A DNA stretch of 64,000 nucleotides from Pusillimonas sp044464525. GTDB lineage: Bacteria; Pseudomonadota; Gammaproteobacteria; Burkholderiales; Burkholderiaceae_B. Every line of letters begins with the position of its first letter. Position 1 is the stretch's first letter. Made by a program: the position numbers and the translations under genes. Positions 41,863-50,546 of the stretch are shown piece after piece. Below the pieces are notes generated by a model. It searched no databases. It worked only from the letters and a program-made list of their open reading frames with translations, and was not told the DNA's origin. The stretch is taken from NCBI RefSeq assembly GCF_044464525.1, contig NZ_JBIQLE010000006.1:62001-126000 (forward strand). Reading direction: 5' to 3'.

Positions 41863-42569
41863 GCGCGCTGATCGAAGCCTCCGGGCTGCATACATACTAC
41901 GGCGCCAGCCACGTCCTGCACGGCATCGACCTGCGCATCGAGGCAGGCGAATCCATCGGGCTGCTGGGGCGCAACGGCATGGGCAAAACCACGCTGATCC
42001 GCACCGTAATGGGCCACCTTCCACCGGCACAGGGCAAAATCGTGATCCGGGGCCGGGACAACACCCGCACCCAGCCGCACCAGGTGGCCCGCCTGGGTGT
42101 GGCCTATGTACCCGAAGGGCGGGGCATCTTCCCCAACCTCGACGTGCGCGAAAACCTGCTGGTGGCCGCCCGCCCCGGCTACAAGGGACGCAAAGACTGG
42201 TCCTACGAGCGCGTATTGGAAACCTTCCCCCGGCTGACCGAAAGGCTGGGCCATGGGGGTCAACAGCTTTCTGGCGGCGAGCAGCAGATGCTGGCTATCG
42301 GCCGGGCGCTAATGACCAACCCCGACGTGCTCATCTTGGACGAAGCCACGGAAGGCCTGGCGCCGCTGATCATCGCCGAGATCTGGCGCATTATCGAATC
42401 CATCCGCGAAACAGGCGTGGCAACGCTGATCGTAGACCGCAACTACCGCAAGGTGCTGGCGCACACGGATCGTTGCGTCGTGCTGGAAAAAGGCAAGGTC
42501 GTCGAGCAGCGCGATAGCGCCACCTTGTCCAGCCAGAACGAGCTGCTTACACGGTATTTGGGGGTTTAG
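41859..42569 (+). CDS. Liv-type ABC transporter ATP-binding protein (LivF-like)
   Basis: This 236-residue second ATPase has Walker A GRNGMGKTTLIRT near residues 38-46, Q-loop-region YVPEGRGIFPNLDV, the signature LSGGEQQMLAIGRAL and Walker B VLILDEATEGLAP. The H-loop region reads LIVDRNYRKVLAHTDR, where LivF proteins usually have VEQN; the His is absent as in most LivF. The gene ends only 5 bases from the convergent Sua5 gene, and no terminator is visible between them. Confidence 0.94.
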   Translation: MSALIEASGLHTYYGASHVLHGIDLRIEAGESIGLLGRNGMGKTTLIRTVMGHLPPAQGKIVIRGRDNTRTQPHQVARLGVAYVPEGRGIFPNLDVRENLLVAARPGYKGRKDWSYERVLETFPRLTERLGHGGQQLSGGEQQMLAIGRALMTNPDVLILDEATEGLAPLIIAEIWRIIESIRETGVATLIVDRNYRKVLAHTDRCVVLEKGKVVEQRDSATLSSQNELLTRYLGV

Positions 42570-42574
42570 GCACC

Positions 42575-43651
42575 TTAGCTGTCAAAGGCGGCAGCCGCCC
42601 GACCCAAGCGATCGTTAATGGCACGCCAGGCCGGCGTGCCCGGCGGTCGCTCAAAGACCAATCGGCTGTAGCCGCCTTGATCCAAACGACGCAGCAAGGC
42701 ATAAAGCTCGCGGGCATAGGCGTGAGGCTCTGCTTGCGCGACGAACCATTCGACACCCGGCAAAACAGCGCCAAGCTCATCGAGCGGCTCGAACACGATA
42801 CAGGCCAGGGGCTTTTGTGCGGCGGAGGCGTCGTTCAACAGAGCTAGCAGTTCGTGGCGCGGCAATACCTGCAGCGGTGTGCGGGGCGCGTAATGCGCCT
42901 TCAGAGAGCCGGAAACGCGCGGTGCCTGGGCAGGCGTATTTTCTCGGCCAGGCTCCAGGCTCTTGCGCCGGCTTGCGTCCTTGCCGCTGTGGGCCTGCAC
43001 GAGGGTGTCGGGGGAAACGCCCAAGACCTCGCCGATCTGAACCGCAGTGATATGACCCGGGCGCAAAATGGCGGGGCCCACGCCTTGCTCAAGGCGTGAA
43101 AGATCCACGATGGTCGACTCGATGCCCACTTCCGAGGCTCCGCCTTCCAGAATCAGCAAGTCATCATCGGACATGTTCGAGAATTCGGCTCGCACATGAT
43201 CGGCCTGAGTAGGCGACACCTGCCCGAACAGATTTGCGGAAGGCGCTGCCACACCGCCATGCCCCCCTTTTAATTTCGCGAACGATTTCAGCAAGTCTTG
43301 GGCGACGGGGTGGGCGGGACAACGCAGGCCGATGCTGCTCTGCCCGCCAGCCACCGCGGCTGGAATATGTTCTGTCCTGGGCAGGATGAGGGTCAGTGGG
43401 CCGGGCCAGAAAGCATCGATCAAGAGTCGGGCCTGCGGGGGTACCTGCGCCGCCCAGTACTCGATGTCAGCACCCGGCGGCAGATGCACGATGACCGGGT
43501 GGTTCGCCGGACGCCCCTTGGCGGCATAGATGCGGGCGATGGCTTCGACATTCTCGGCGTCGGCGCCAAGCCCGTACACAGTTTCGGTCGGAAAAGCGAC
43601 AAGACCGCCTTCGAGCAGGCGCTGCGCCGCTCGCCGGATCATGGCTTCCAT
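42575..43651 (-). CDS. L-threonylcarbamoyladenylate synthase (Sua5/YwlC type)
   Basis: Sua5 makes threonylcarbamoyl-AMP from threonine, bicarbonate and ATP for t6A37 of tRNA. The 358-residue protein has the N-terminal YrdC domain (GGLVAFPTETVYGLGADAEN, then AKGRPANHPVIVHL and PSANLFGQVSPTQADHV). The C-terminal Sua5 domain, after LKAHYAPRTPLQVL, is the long form rather than TsaC. The first ATG (43651) overlaps purK by 13 bases; the ATG at 43642 gives a neat ATGA overlap and could be the true start. It ends the purC-purE-purK block. Confidence 0.94.
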   Translation of the reverse strand: MEAMIRRAAQRLLEGGLVAFPTETVYGLGADAENVEAIARIYAAKGRPANHPVIVHLPPGADIEYWAAQVPPQARLLIDAFWPGPLTLILPRTEHIPAAVAGGQSSIGLRCPAHPVAQDLLKSFAKLKGGHGGVAAPSANLFGQVSPTQADHVRAEFSNMSDDDLLILEGGASEVGIESTIVDLSRLEQGVGPAILRPGHITAVQIGEVLGVSPDTLVQAHSGKDASRRKSLEPGRENTPAQAPRVSGSLKAHYAPRTPLQVLPRHELLALLNDASAAQKPLACIVFEPLDELGAVLPGVEWFVAQAEPHAYARELYALLRRLDQGGYSRLVFERPPGTPAWRAINDRLGRAAAAFDS

Positions 43652-44823
43652 TCGATTTCCAGCGCGTCGGCGACATCGCGCGCGCCCTTGCGGGCTTCAT
43701 CCAGCGTAGCACCCAGCACGGTGACGTGGCCCATCTTGCGACCGCGTCGAGCGTCGGCTTTGCCATAGAGATGCAGCTTGGCGCCCCGCACGCGCAACAC
43801 GCGGGACCAGTCCGGCTCGCGCTGCCGACCCTGAGCATCGAACCATGCGTCGCCCAGGATATTGAGCATGACGGTGGCGCACAAGCACGAGGGGTCGCCC
43901 AGCGGCTGTCCGGCCATGACTCGGGCCTGCTGCTCGAACTGGCTGCTGATGCATGCATCGATGGTGTAATGGCCGCTGTTATGCGGCCGGGGCGCCATTT
44001 CGTTGGCGACCAGGCTGCCATCCTCAAGAACAAAGAACTCGACGCACAACACACCGACATAATCCAGAGCGTGGGCAATATCTTGCGCGATACGCTCGGC
44101 TTTCTGGCCGGAATTACGCGCCGAGGCTGAATCGGAAGCCTCAACCATCGATACCGCCAGAATGCCGTCTCGGTGCTCGTTGGTGGAAGGTGCATAGGCC
44201 ACGGCATCTCCGTTGGCATCACGTGCCACCACAACAGAAATTTCGGAAACCAGCGGCACGAAAGCCTCTAACACACATGGCACGCCGCCCATGGCCTGCC
44301 AGGCCGAAAGGGCCTCGTCGCGGTTGGCGACGCGTGCCTGCCCCTTGCCGTCGTAGCCCAATCGGGCTGACTTCAAGATGCCGGGGAACAGGCCATGCCC
44401 CGCCTGTTCGAGATCAGCGGCCTGCATAACGGCAACATGAGGCGCAATCTGAACGCCGGCCTCGACGAGAAAGGTTTTTTCAGCGATACGGTCTTGAGCA
44501 ATGGCCACCGCACGCGAGTCGGGGGTGACACGAATGCTTTGTGCAAGCTTCGCCAGGCTTTGTGCAGGTACGTTCTCGAACTCGGTAGTTACTGCAGCGC
44601 ATAAACCGGCCAGGCGGTCGAGCGCTTGCGCGTCATTGTAGGCTGCCTGGATGTGCAGGTCGGCCACGACCCCGGCCGGGCATTCGGCGGCCGGATCCAG
44701 CACGGCAACCTTGTAACCCAAGCTTTGGGCGGCGTGGCAGAACATCCGGCCCAACTGACCGCCACCCAGCATCCCGAGCCAGTTGCCAGGCGCGATCACG
44801 GAAGAGTCGGAAGGTTTCTTCAT
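43639..44823 (-). CDS. purK: N5-carboxyaminoimidazole ribonucleotide synthase
   Basis: PurK carboxylates AIR to N5-CAIR with ATP and bicarbonate in purine synthesis. The 394-residue ATP-grasp protein opens with WLGMLGGGQLGRMFCHAAQ and carries ATTEFENVPA-type and KSARLGYDGKGQARV motifs. Downstream are VEFFVLEDGSLVANEMAPRP and HNSGHYTIDAC, which hold the metal and nucleotide residues. Its length is about 40 residues longer than E. coli PurK, as is usual in this group. purE lies immediately upstream and the Sua5 gene overlaps its end. Confidence 0.97.
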   Translation of the reverse strand: MKKPSDSSVIAPGNWLGMLGGGQLGRMFCHAAQSLGYKVAVLDPAAECPAGVVADLHIQAAYNDAQALDRLAGLCAAVTTEFENVPAQSLAKLAQSIRVTPDSRAVAIAQDRIAEKTFLVEAGVQIAPHVAVMQAADLEQAGHGLFPGILKSARLGYDGKGQARVANRDEALSAWQAMGGVPCVLEAFVPLVSEISVVVARDANGDAVAYAPSTNEHRDGILAVSMVEASDSASARNSGQKAERIAQDIAHALDYVGVLCVEFFVLEDGSLVANEMAPRPHNSGHYTIDACISSQFEQQARVMAGQPLGDPSCLCATVMLNILGDAWFDAQGRQREPDWSRVLRVRGAKLHLYGKADARRGRKMGHVTVLGATLDEARKGARDVADALEIEWKP

Positions 44824-44880
44824 ATTGTAGGTACCATGTACGCTGCTGTAGAACGCGATTGGAAATATTGCCGCGCAGAC

Positions 44881-45420
44881 TCAACCCGCCTGGCCGTCGA
44901 CTGCTGGAGGCGGCACCGCCATGGCGCGCGCGGCCTCGGTCTGCCTGGCTCGGAAGGCAACGAGCTTGCTGCGCAAGCCAGGTTCGGTAACCGCCATGCA
45001 GGCAATGGCATGTAGCGCCGCGTTGGCCGCACCGGCCTCGCCGATGGCGAAGGTGGCGACGGGCACGCCCTTGGGCATCTGCACAATGGACAGCAGCGAA
45101 TCTTCTCCGCGCAGATAGCGCGAAGGCACGGGCACGCCATACACCGGCACCGGCGTGAGGGCCGCCATCATGCCGGGCAAATGGGCTGCGCCACCGGCGC
45201 CGGCGATGATGCCCCGCAGGCCGCGTCCCGCAGCTTGCTCCCCATAGCGTGCCATGTCTCCGGGCATGCGATGCGCCGAGATGACGCGGGTTTCGTGCGG
45301 CACACCGAATTCCTGCAGCATCGCCGCAGCGTGCTTCATGACGTCCCAGTCGCTGGACGAGCCCATGATGATGCCGATAAGCGGATGCTCATCGGAAGAC
45401 GTATCGGCGGATGTGCTCAT
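44881..45420 (-). CDS. purE: N5-carboxyaminoimidazole ribonucleotide mutase
   Basis: PurE isomerises N5-CAIR to CAIR. The ATG at 45420 gives 179 residues; the frame is open 9 codons further but adds nothing family-like. Motifs are IGIIMGSSSDWDVMKHAAAM and ETRVISAHRMPGDMARYG, with the catalytic SAHRMP histidine. GLRGIIAGAGGAAHLPGMMA and a GVPVATFAIGEAGAANAALH segment follow. It forms the purC-purE-purK order and lies 57 bases before purK. Confidence 0.97.
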   Translation of the reverse strand: MSTSADTSSDEHPLIGIIMGSSSDWDVMKHAAAMLQEFGVPHETRVISAHRMPGDMARYGEQAAGRGLRGIIAGAGGAAHLPGMMAALTPVPVYGVPVPSRYLRGEDSLLSIVQMPKGVPVATFAIGEAGAANAALHAIACMAVTEPGLRSKLVAFRARQTEAARAMAVPPPAVDGQAG

Positions 45421-45468
45421 AAAAATACCGGCTAGCAGGCCCGGCAAGCGAGCCAGGAAACACGAGAA

Positions 45469-46347
45469 TCAAGTGGTTAGGCGGGTGACCGCCTCGCGAT
45501 ACTTGGCGGCCGTCTTTTCAATGACTTCGGCCGGAAGGCGCGGTGCGGGCGGGGTTTTGTCCCACGGCTGGGCTTCAAGCCAGTCGCGCACGAACTGCTT
45601 GTCGAAAGACGGTGGGCTGATGCCTTCGGCGTATTGGTCGGCCGGCCAGAAACGTGAAGAGTCCGGCGTAAGCACTTCGTCCATAAGGTGCAACACCCCT
45701 TCGGCATCAAGACCGAACTCGAACTTGGTGTCGGCGATTACGATGCCCTTTTCAGCGGCGTAAGCGGACGCTTCCGAATAAAGCCGCAACGTAACGTTGC
45801 GAATTTGTTCCGCCATGTCCTGGCCCACCTCGGCCACTACGTGGGCAAAATCGACGTTTTCATCATGAGCCCCAACCTCGGCCTTGGCCGCAGGCGTAAA
45901 GATCGGTTCGGGCAGGCGGCCGGCCTGCTTCAGGCCGGCAGGCAGCGTAATGCCACAAACCCGGCCCGAGGCTTGGTAGTCTTTCCAGCCCGAGCCGATG
46001 AGGTAGCCCCGCGCCACCGCCTCGACCATGATGGGCTTGAGGCGTTTGACCACCATGGCGCGGCCGGCGACCTGGTCGCGCTCGTCGGCCGCCACCACGT
46101 CTTCCGGGGCAATGCCCGTAGCATGGTTGGGCAGCACATGGGCAAGCTTGCCAAGCCAGAACGCAGTAAGTTCGGTAAGCACCTGGCCTTTGCCTGGAAT
46201 AGGATCATCAAGAATGACGTCAAAGGCCGAAATGCGGTCGGCGGCGACGATGAGAAGCTTGTCGTCGCCCACGGCATACATATCGCGCACCTTGCCGCGC
46301 GCCAGCAAGGGCAGCGACCTGATCTGCGATTGATGCAATGCCGTCAT
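45469..46347 (-). CDS. purC: Phosphoribosylaminoimidazole-succinocarboxamide synthase
   Basis: PurC ligates aspartate to CAIR with ATP to form SAICAR. The 292-residue protein is the longer yeast-like type and has LLARGKVRDMYAVGDDKLLI, RISAFDVILDDPIPGKGQVL, VVKRLKPIMVEAVARGYLIG and the conserved IADTKFEFGLDAEG that holds ATP and metal contacts. It ends with TPDSSRFWPADQY. The start abuts the fba stop, with no bases between them, so the two are coupled. Confidence 0.97.
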   Translation of the reverse strand: MTALHQSQIRSLPLLARGKVRDMYAVGDDKLLIVAADRISAFDVILDDPIPGKGQVLTELTAFWLGKLAHVLPNHATGIAPEDVVAADERDQVAGRAMVVKRLKPIMVEAVARGYLIGSGWKDYQASGRVCGITLPAGLKQAGRLPEPIFTPAAKAEVGAHDENVDFAHVVAEVGQDMAEQIRNVTLRLYSEASAYAAEKGIVIADTKFEFGLDAEGVLHLMDEVLTPDSSRFWPADQYAEGISPPSFDKQFVRDWLEAQPWDKTPPAPRLPAEVIEKTAAKYREAVTRLTT

Positions 46348-47412
46348 TTACTGCACCACCTGGGCCAGTTCGCCGGCGGCGTAGCGGCGCGCCATTTCGT
46401 CCAGCGCGATGGGCTTGATCTTGCCGGCGTTGCCGGCCGTGCCGAACTGCTCGTAGCGCTGAAGGCAGATTTGCTTGGCGGCCAAACGCGCTGGCTTGAG
46501 GTATTCGCGCGGGTCGAACTTTGAGGGGTTTTCGGCCATGAAGCGACGGATGGCGCCTGTCATGGCAAGGCGGATGTCGGTGTCGATGTTGACCTTGCGC
46601 ACGCCGAACTTGATGGCCTCTTGAATTTCTTCAACGGGCACGCCGTAGGTTTCTTTCATGTCGCCGCCGAACTGGCGAATTTCGGCCAGAAGCTCTTGGG
46701 GCACGCTGGAGCTGCCGTGCATGACCAAATGGGTATTGGGCAGGCGGGCGTGGATCTCTTTGATGCGCGAGGTGGAAAGAATGTCGCCAGTGGGCTTGCG
46801 CGAGAACTTGTAGGCGCCGTGGCTTGTGCCGATGGCGATGGCCAAGGCGTCAAGCTGGGTTTGGCGTACGAAATCAACAGCCTGCTCGGGGTCGGTAAGA
46901 AGCTGCTCTATGGTAAGCGTGCCTTCGGCGCCATGGCCGTCTTCTTTGTCGCCCATCATGGTTTCAAGCGAGCCCAGGCAGCCCAGTTCACCTTCGACGG
47001 TAATGCCCAGCTTGTGCGCCATTGCGACAACTTGCCTGGTGACATCGACGTTGTACTCGTAGTCGGCGATGCTCTTGCCGTCTTCTTCAAGCGAGCCGTC
47101 CATCATGACGCTGGTAAAGCCCAGATCGATCGCGCCTTTGCAGATTGCGGGCGACTGCCCGTGGTCTTGGTGCATGACCACCGGCAGGTGCGGATAGCTT
47201 TCGACCGCAGCCTGGATGAGTTTCTTCAGGAAGCCTTCACCGGCATATTTGCGTGCGCCTGCCGAAGCCTGCATGATGACCGGACTGTCGGTTTCATGCG
47301 CGGCCTCCATGATGGCCTGGACCTGCTCAAGATTGTTGACGTTGAATGCCGGAATGCCGTAGCCGTTCTCGGCGGCATGATCAAGCAACTGGCGCATGGA
47401 AACTAGGGCCAT
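46348..47412 (-). CDS. fba: Class II fructose-bisphosphate aldolase
   Basis: Fba cleaves fructose 1,6-bisphosphate to DHAP and glyceraldehyde 3-phosphate using zinc. The 354-residue length and motifs match the Calvin-cycle subtype common in betaproteobacteria. Zinc and substrate residues are seen in VVMHQDHGQSPAICKGAIDL, EGELGCLGSLETMMGDKEDG, AIGTSHGAYKF and LVMHGSSSVPQELL. It lies directly upstream of purC with no gap. A terminator separates it from the upstream mogA gene, so fba probably has its own promoter between 47413 and 47508. Confidence 0.97.
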   Translation of the reverse strand: MALVSMRQLLDHAAENGYGIPAFNVNNLEQVQAIMEAAHETDSPVIMQASAGARKYAGEGFLKKLIQAAVESYPHLPVVMHQDHGQSPAICKGAIDLGFTSVMMDGSLEEDGKSIADYEYNVDVTRQVVAMAHKLGITVEGELGCLGSLETMMGDKEDGHGAEGTLTIEQLLTDPEQAVDFVRQTQLDALAIAIGTSHGAYKFSRKPTGDILSTSRIKEIHARLPNTHLVMHGSSSVPQELLAEIRQFGGDMKETYGVPVEEIQEAIKFGVRKVNIDTDIRLAMTGAIRRFMAENPSKFDPREYLKPARLAAKQICLQRYEQFGTAGNAGKIKPIALDEMARRYAAGELAQVVQ

Positions 47413-47508
47413 GACAAGACCTCCAAAATCTAAGAATAAAGGGGATTACCGCAATTTTACCCGAATGGGGCGCAAGGCATTTCCCTGCACAACGCGCCAA
47501 AAACATTG

Positions 47509-47548
47509 AAAAACCGCGCTTTCAGCCCACTTGGGCCAAATAGCGCGG
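47509..47548 (-). terminator. Terminator between mogA and fba
   Basis: On the minus strand the stem CCGCGCT / AGCGCGG, with an inner GCCC / GGGC helix, is followed by a T-run. It lies about 48 bases beyond the mogA stop and separates the pgk-mogA unit from the fba-pur genes. Confidence 0.75.
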
Positions 47549-47595
47549 AACCAGCCCCGCCTCAAGCGGCCACGGCTGAGCGGCGCGCACTGCGA

Positions 47596-48228
47596 TCAAG
47601 CACGCGGCGCACGCACTGCAGACTTGGGCCGGAAAGCCTTGACGATATGCTCGTGAGTTTCAATATACGGGCCGCCGATCAGGTCAATGCAATACGGCAC
47701 GGCGGCGAATATCCCCGCCACAACCACACGGCCCTCGTCGTCCTTCAGGCCTTCGAGTGTTTCTTTGATGGCTTTTGGCTGACCCGGCAGGTTGATGATC
47801 AGGGCGGCGTGCCCGGCCGTTTCCCGGATGACCGCCACCTGTCGCGAAAGTATCGCCGTCGGCACGAAGCGCAGGCTGATCTGACGCATCTGCTCGCCAA
47901 AACCGGGCATTGGCTTTGTGGCGATATCAAGGGTGGCCTCGGGGGTGACATCACGCCGCGCGGGGCCGGTGCCGCCGGTGGTCAGCACCAGATCGCAGCC
48001 CACTGCGTCCACCAGTTCAATAATGGTATCAGAAATGGTTTGCCTATCGTCGGCGACAAGACGGGCGGCATATTGACTGGCGCCCACCAAGGCATCGTCC
48101 AACCATGATTGCAGGGCGGGAATGCCTTGGTCTTCGTATGCGCCGCTAGAGGCGCGGTCGGACACCGACACCAAGCCGACCAGAAGCTCATCGGGATTGC
48201 GGCGAGTCAGCCGCACATTCGTAGACAT
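47596..48228 (-). CDS. mogA: Molybdopterin adenylyltransferase (MogA-like)
   Basis: MogA adenylates molybdopterin before molybdenum insertion. The 210-residue protein has the MoCF-binding-domain motifs VGLVSVSDRASSGAYEDQGI, LVLTTGGTGPARRDVTPEAT and LIINLPGQPKAIKETLEGL, with the conserved GGTG and PEA residues. A GGAGG ribosome binding site is 6 bases before the ATG. It follows pgk by 26 bases, and no other molybdenum-cofactor gene is nearby. In related genomes this place between pgk and fba usually holds pyk. Confidence 0.94.
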   Translation of the reverse strand: MSTNVRLTRRNPDELLVGLVSVSDRASSGAYEDQGIPALQSWLDDALVGASQYAARLVADDRQTISDTIIELVDAVGCDLVLTTGGTGPARRDVTPEATLDIATKPMPGFGEQMRQISLRFVPTAILSRQVAVIRETAGHAALIINLPGQPKAIKETLEGLKDDEGRVVVAGIFAAVPYCIDLIGGPYIETHEHIVKAFRPKSAVRAPRA

Positions 48229-48254
48229 GAATCAACCTCCTGCGTAAACACGGC

Positions 48255-49451
48255 TCAGGCGGTGGCGCGCTGCTGAAGAATCTCGACGGCAGGCAAAGTC
48301 TTGCCTTCGAGGAATTCCAGGAAAGCGCCGCCGCCGGTAGAGATATAGCCAACCTTGTCGGCGATGCCGTACTTGGAAATAGCGGCGAGCGTGTCACCGC
48401 CGCCGGCAATGGAAAACGCCTCGGATTCGGCGATGGCACGAGCAATGGCCTCGGTGCCGCCGGAAAAAGCGTCGAATTCGAAAACACCCACCGGGCCGTT
48501 CCAGACGATGGTGCCGGCCTGGCGCAACTGGTCGGCCAGCATGGCCGAGGTTTCGGGGCCAATATCCAGAATGAGGTCATCGGCGGCCACCTCGCTTGCC
48601 GGCTTGACCGCGGCTGCGGCATCGGCAGCGAACGACTTGGCGCAAACAACGTCGACCGGGATGGGTACCTCGGCGCCGCGCTGCTTCATGATCTCGATCA
48701 CCTCGTGCGCCTGCAGCAACTGCTCGGGCTCAGCCAGCGATTTTCCGATGGAAAGCCCTTGGGCCAGCATGAAGGTGTTGGCTATGCCTCCGCCAACGAT
48801 AAGCTGGTCCACCTTATCGGCCAGCGACTTCAATATTGAAAGCTTGGTCGACACCTTGGAGCCCGCAACAATGGCCACCATGGGCCGCTTCGGGTCGCTA
48901 AGCGCCCTGCCCAGCGCATCGAGCTCGGCCTCGAGCAAAGGGCCCGCGCATGCAATGGGAGCGAACCGCGCAATGCCATGCGTGGTGGCCTGGGCGCGGT
49001 GCGCAGTGCCAAAGGCATCGTTCACGTACACGTCGCACAACTTAGCCATCTTGCGCGACAGGGTTTCGTCATTCTTTTTTTCGCCGACATTACAGCGGCA
49101 ATTTTCAAGCAGCACGACCTGGCCTGGCTCGACCTGCACGCCTTCAACCCAGTCTTGAACCAATTGCACGGGCTGGCCCAGCAGCGATGTCATGCGCGCG
49201 GCAACAGGCGCCAGGCTATCGCCGGCGGCCAGGGCGCCTTCGACCGGCCGGCCCAGATGGGATGTAACCATTACGGCCGCGCCCGCGTCCAGCGCCATGC
49301 GAATGGCCGGAATCGAAGCACGGATGCGCGTATCTTCGGAAATTTCTCCGGCATCGTTGAACGGAACGTTGAGGTCGGAACGAATGAAGACGCGCTTGCC
49401 TGTCAGGGCGTCTGTTTTGGCCAAGGCCGATAGGGTATTGATCGCAGACAT
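48255..49451 (-). CDS. pgk: Phosphoglycerate kinase
   Basis: Pgk transfers phosphate from 1,3-bisphosphoglycerate to ADP in glycolysis. The 398-residue protein has KRVFIRSDLNVPFNDAGEIS, VMVTSHLGRPVEGAL, the hinge region with AGPLLEAELDALGRAL, and the nucleotide motif FSIAGGGDTLAAISKYGI near the C-terminus. The glycine-rich VGYISTGGGAFLEFLEGK follows. It lies downstream of gap, separated by 67 bases that contain a hairpin, and upstream of mogA. Confidence 0.97.
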   Translation of the reverse strand: MSAINTLSALAKTDALTGKRVFIRSDLNVPFNDAGEISEDTRIRASIPAIRMALDAGAAVMVTSHLGRPVEGALAAGDSLAPVAARMTSLLGQPVQLVQDWVEGVQVEPGQVVLLENCRCNVGEKKNDETLSRKMAKLCDVYVNDAFGTAHRAQATTHGIARFAPIACAGPLLEAELDALGRALSDPKRPMVAIVAGSKVSTKLSILKSLADKVDQLIVGGGIANTFMLAQGLSIGKSLAEPEQLLQAHEVIEIMKQRGAEVPIPVDVVCAKSFAADAAAAVKPASEVAADDLILDIGPETSAMLADQLRQAGTIVWNGPVGVFEFDAFSGGTEAIARAIAESEAFSIAGGGDTLAAISKYGIADKVGYISTGGGAFLEFLEGKTLPAVEILQQRATA

Positions 49452-49475
49452 GGATTATCGATAGTATGAATATCA

Positions 49476-49499
49476 AAGGGCGGGATTGATCCCGCCCTT
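49476..49499 (-). terminator. Hairpin between gap and pgk
   Basis: A perfect ten-base-pair stem (AAGGGCGGGA / TCCCGCCCTT) with a four-base loop lies 19 bases after the gap stop. It has no long T-run on the minus strand. It may be a partial terminator or mRNA-stabilising structure giving more gap than pgk message. Confidence 0.6.
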
Positions 49500-49518
49500 G
49501 TTGCACTGTAACGCCCGA

Positions 49519-50532
49519 CTACTTGGCCGACATCAAGGCCACGGTCGTGTCGAGCATGCGATTGGAGAAACCCCACTCGTTGTCGTACCACGAACCAACC
49601 TTGACGAGGTTGCCCGAGACCTTGGTAAGACCTTCGTCAACGGTGCTGGACGCGGTCGTGTGGTTGAAGTCGATCGAAACCAGTGGCTCGTCGGTGTAGT
49701 CGAGAATGCCCTTGAGGGGGCCCTCGGCGGCCGCTGCCTTCAGTATGCCATTGACTTCGTCCACCGAGGTTTCACGAGCGGCAACAAACGACAGATCGAC
49801 CAGCGAAACGTTGAGCGTGGGAACGCGGATGGCGTAGCCGTCGAGCTTGCCGTTAAGCTCGGGCAAAACCAGGCCCACCGCCGACGCCGCCCCGGTTTTG
49901 GTGGGGATCATGCTGGAAGTGGCCGAGCGCGCACGACGCAGGTCGCTGTGATAGACATCGCTAAGCACCTGGTCGTTGGTATAAGCGTGGATGGTGGTCA
50001 TCAGGCCGGTGACCAGGCCCAATTTCTGGTGCAGCGGCTGTACCAGCGGAGCCAGGCAGTTCGTGGTGCACGATGCATTCGAGATGACCGTGTCGGTGGC
50101 CTTGAGCACATCGTGGTTTACGCCGTACACAATGGTGGCGTCCACGTCTTTACCGCCGGGAGCCGAGATAATCACCTTCTTGGCGCCGCCCTGGATATGG
50201 GCGCCGGCCTTTTCCTTGCTGGTAAAGAAGCCCGTGCATTCGAGCACTACGTCGACCTTGAGCTCGCCCCAGGGCAGCTCGGCCGGATTGCGGTTCGCCA
50301 GCACCCGGATGCGGTCGCCGTTGACCACCATGTAGTCGCCGTCCACCTCGACCGTGCCGGGGAAGCGGCCGTGCGCGGTGTCGTAGCGGGTAAGGTGGGC
50401 GTTGGTCTTGGAATCGCCCAGGTCGTTGATGGCCACGATTTCAATATCGTGCTTCTTGCCGTCTTCGTAATGTGCGCGCAGAATATTGCGCCCAATACGT
50501 CCATATCCGTTGATCGCTACGCGAATCGCCAT
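49519..50532 (-). CDS. gap: Glyceraldehyde-3-phosphate dehydrogenase, type I
   Basis: Gap oxidises glyceraldehyde 3-phosphate with NAD(P) and phosphate. The 337-residue protein has the nucleotide-binding VAINGYGRIGRNILRA and the catalytic SNASCTTNCLAPLVQPLH with Cys157-type nucleophile and following His in the LMTTIHAYTND segment. The C-terminus WYDNEWGFSNRMLDT is also typical. A CAGGAG ribosome binding site precedes the ATG. It lies 14 bases downstream of tkt, so tkt and gap form an operon. Confidence 0.98.
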   Translation of the reverse strand: MAIRVAINGYGRIGRNILRAHYEDGKKHDIEIVAINDLGDSKTNAHLTRYDTAHGRFPGTVEVDGDYMVVNGDRIRVLANRNPAELPWGELKVDVVLECTGFFTSKEKAGAHIQGGAKKVIISAPGGKDVDATIVYGVNHDVLKATDTVISNASCTTNCLAPLVQPLHQKLGLVTGLMTTIHAYTNDQVLSDVYHSDLRRARSATSSMIPTKTGAASAVGLVLPELNGKLDGYAIRVPTLNVSLVDLSFVAARETSVDEVNGILKAAAAEGPLKGILDYTDEPLVSIDFNHTTASSTVDEGLTKVSGNLVKVGSWYDNEWGFSNRMLDTTVALMSAK

Positions 50533-50546
50533 GATTACTCTCCTGT

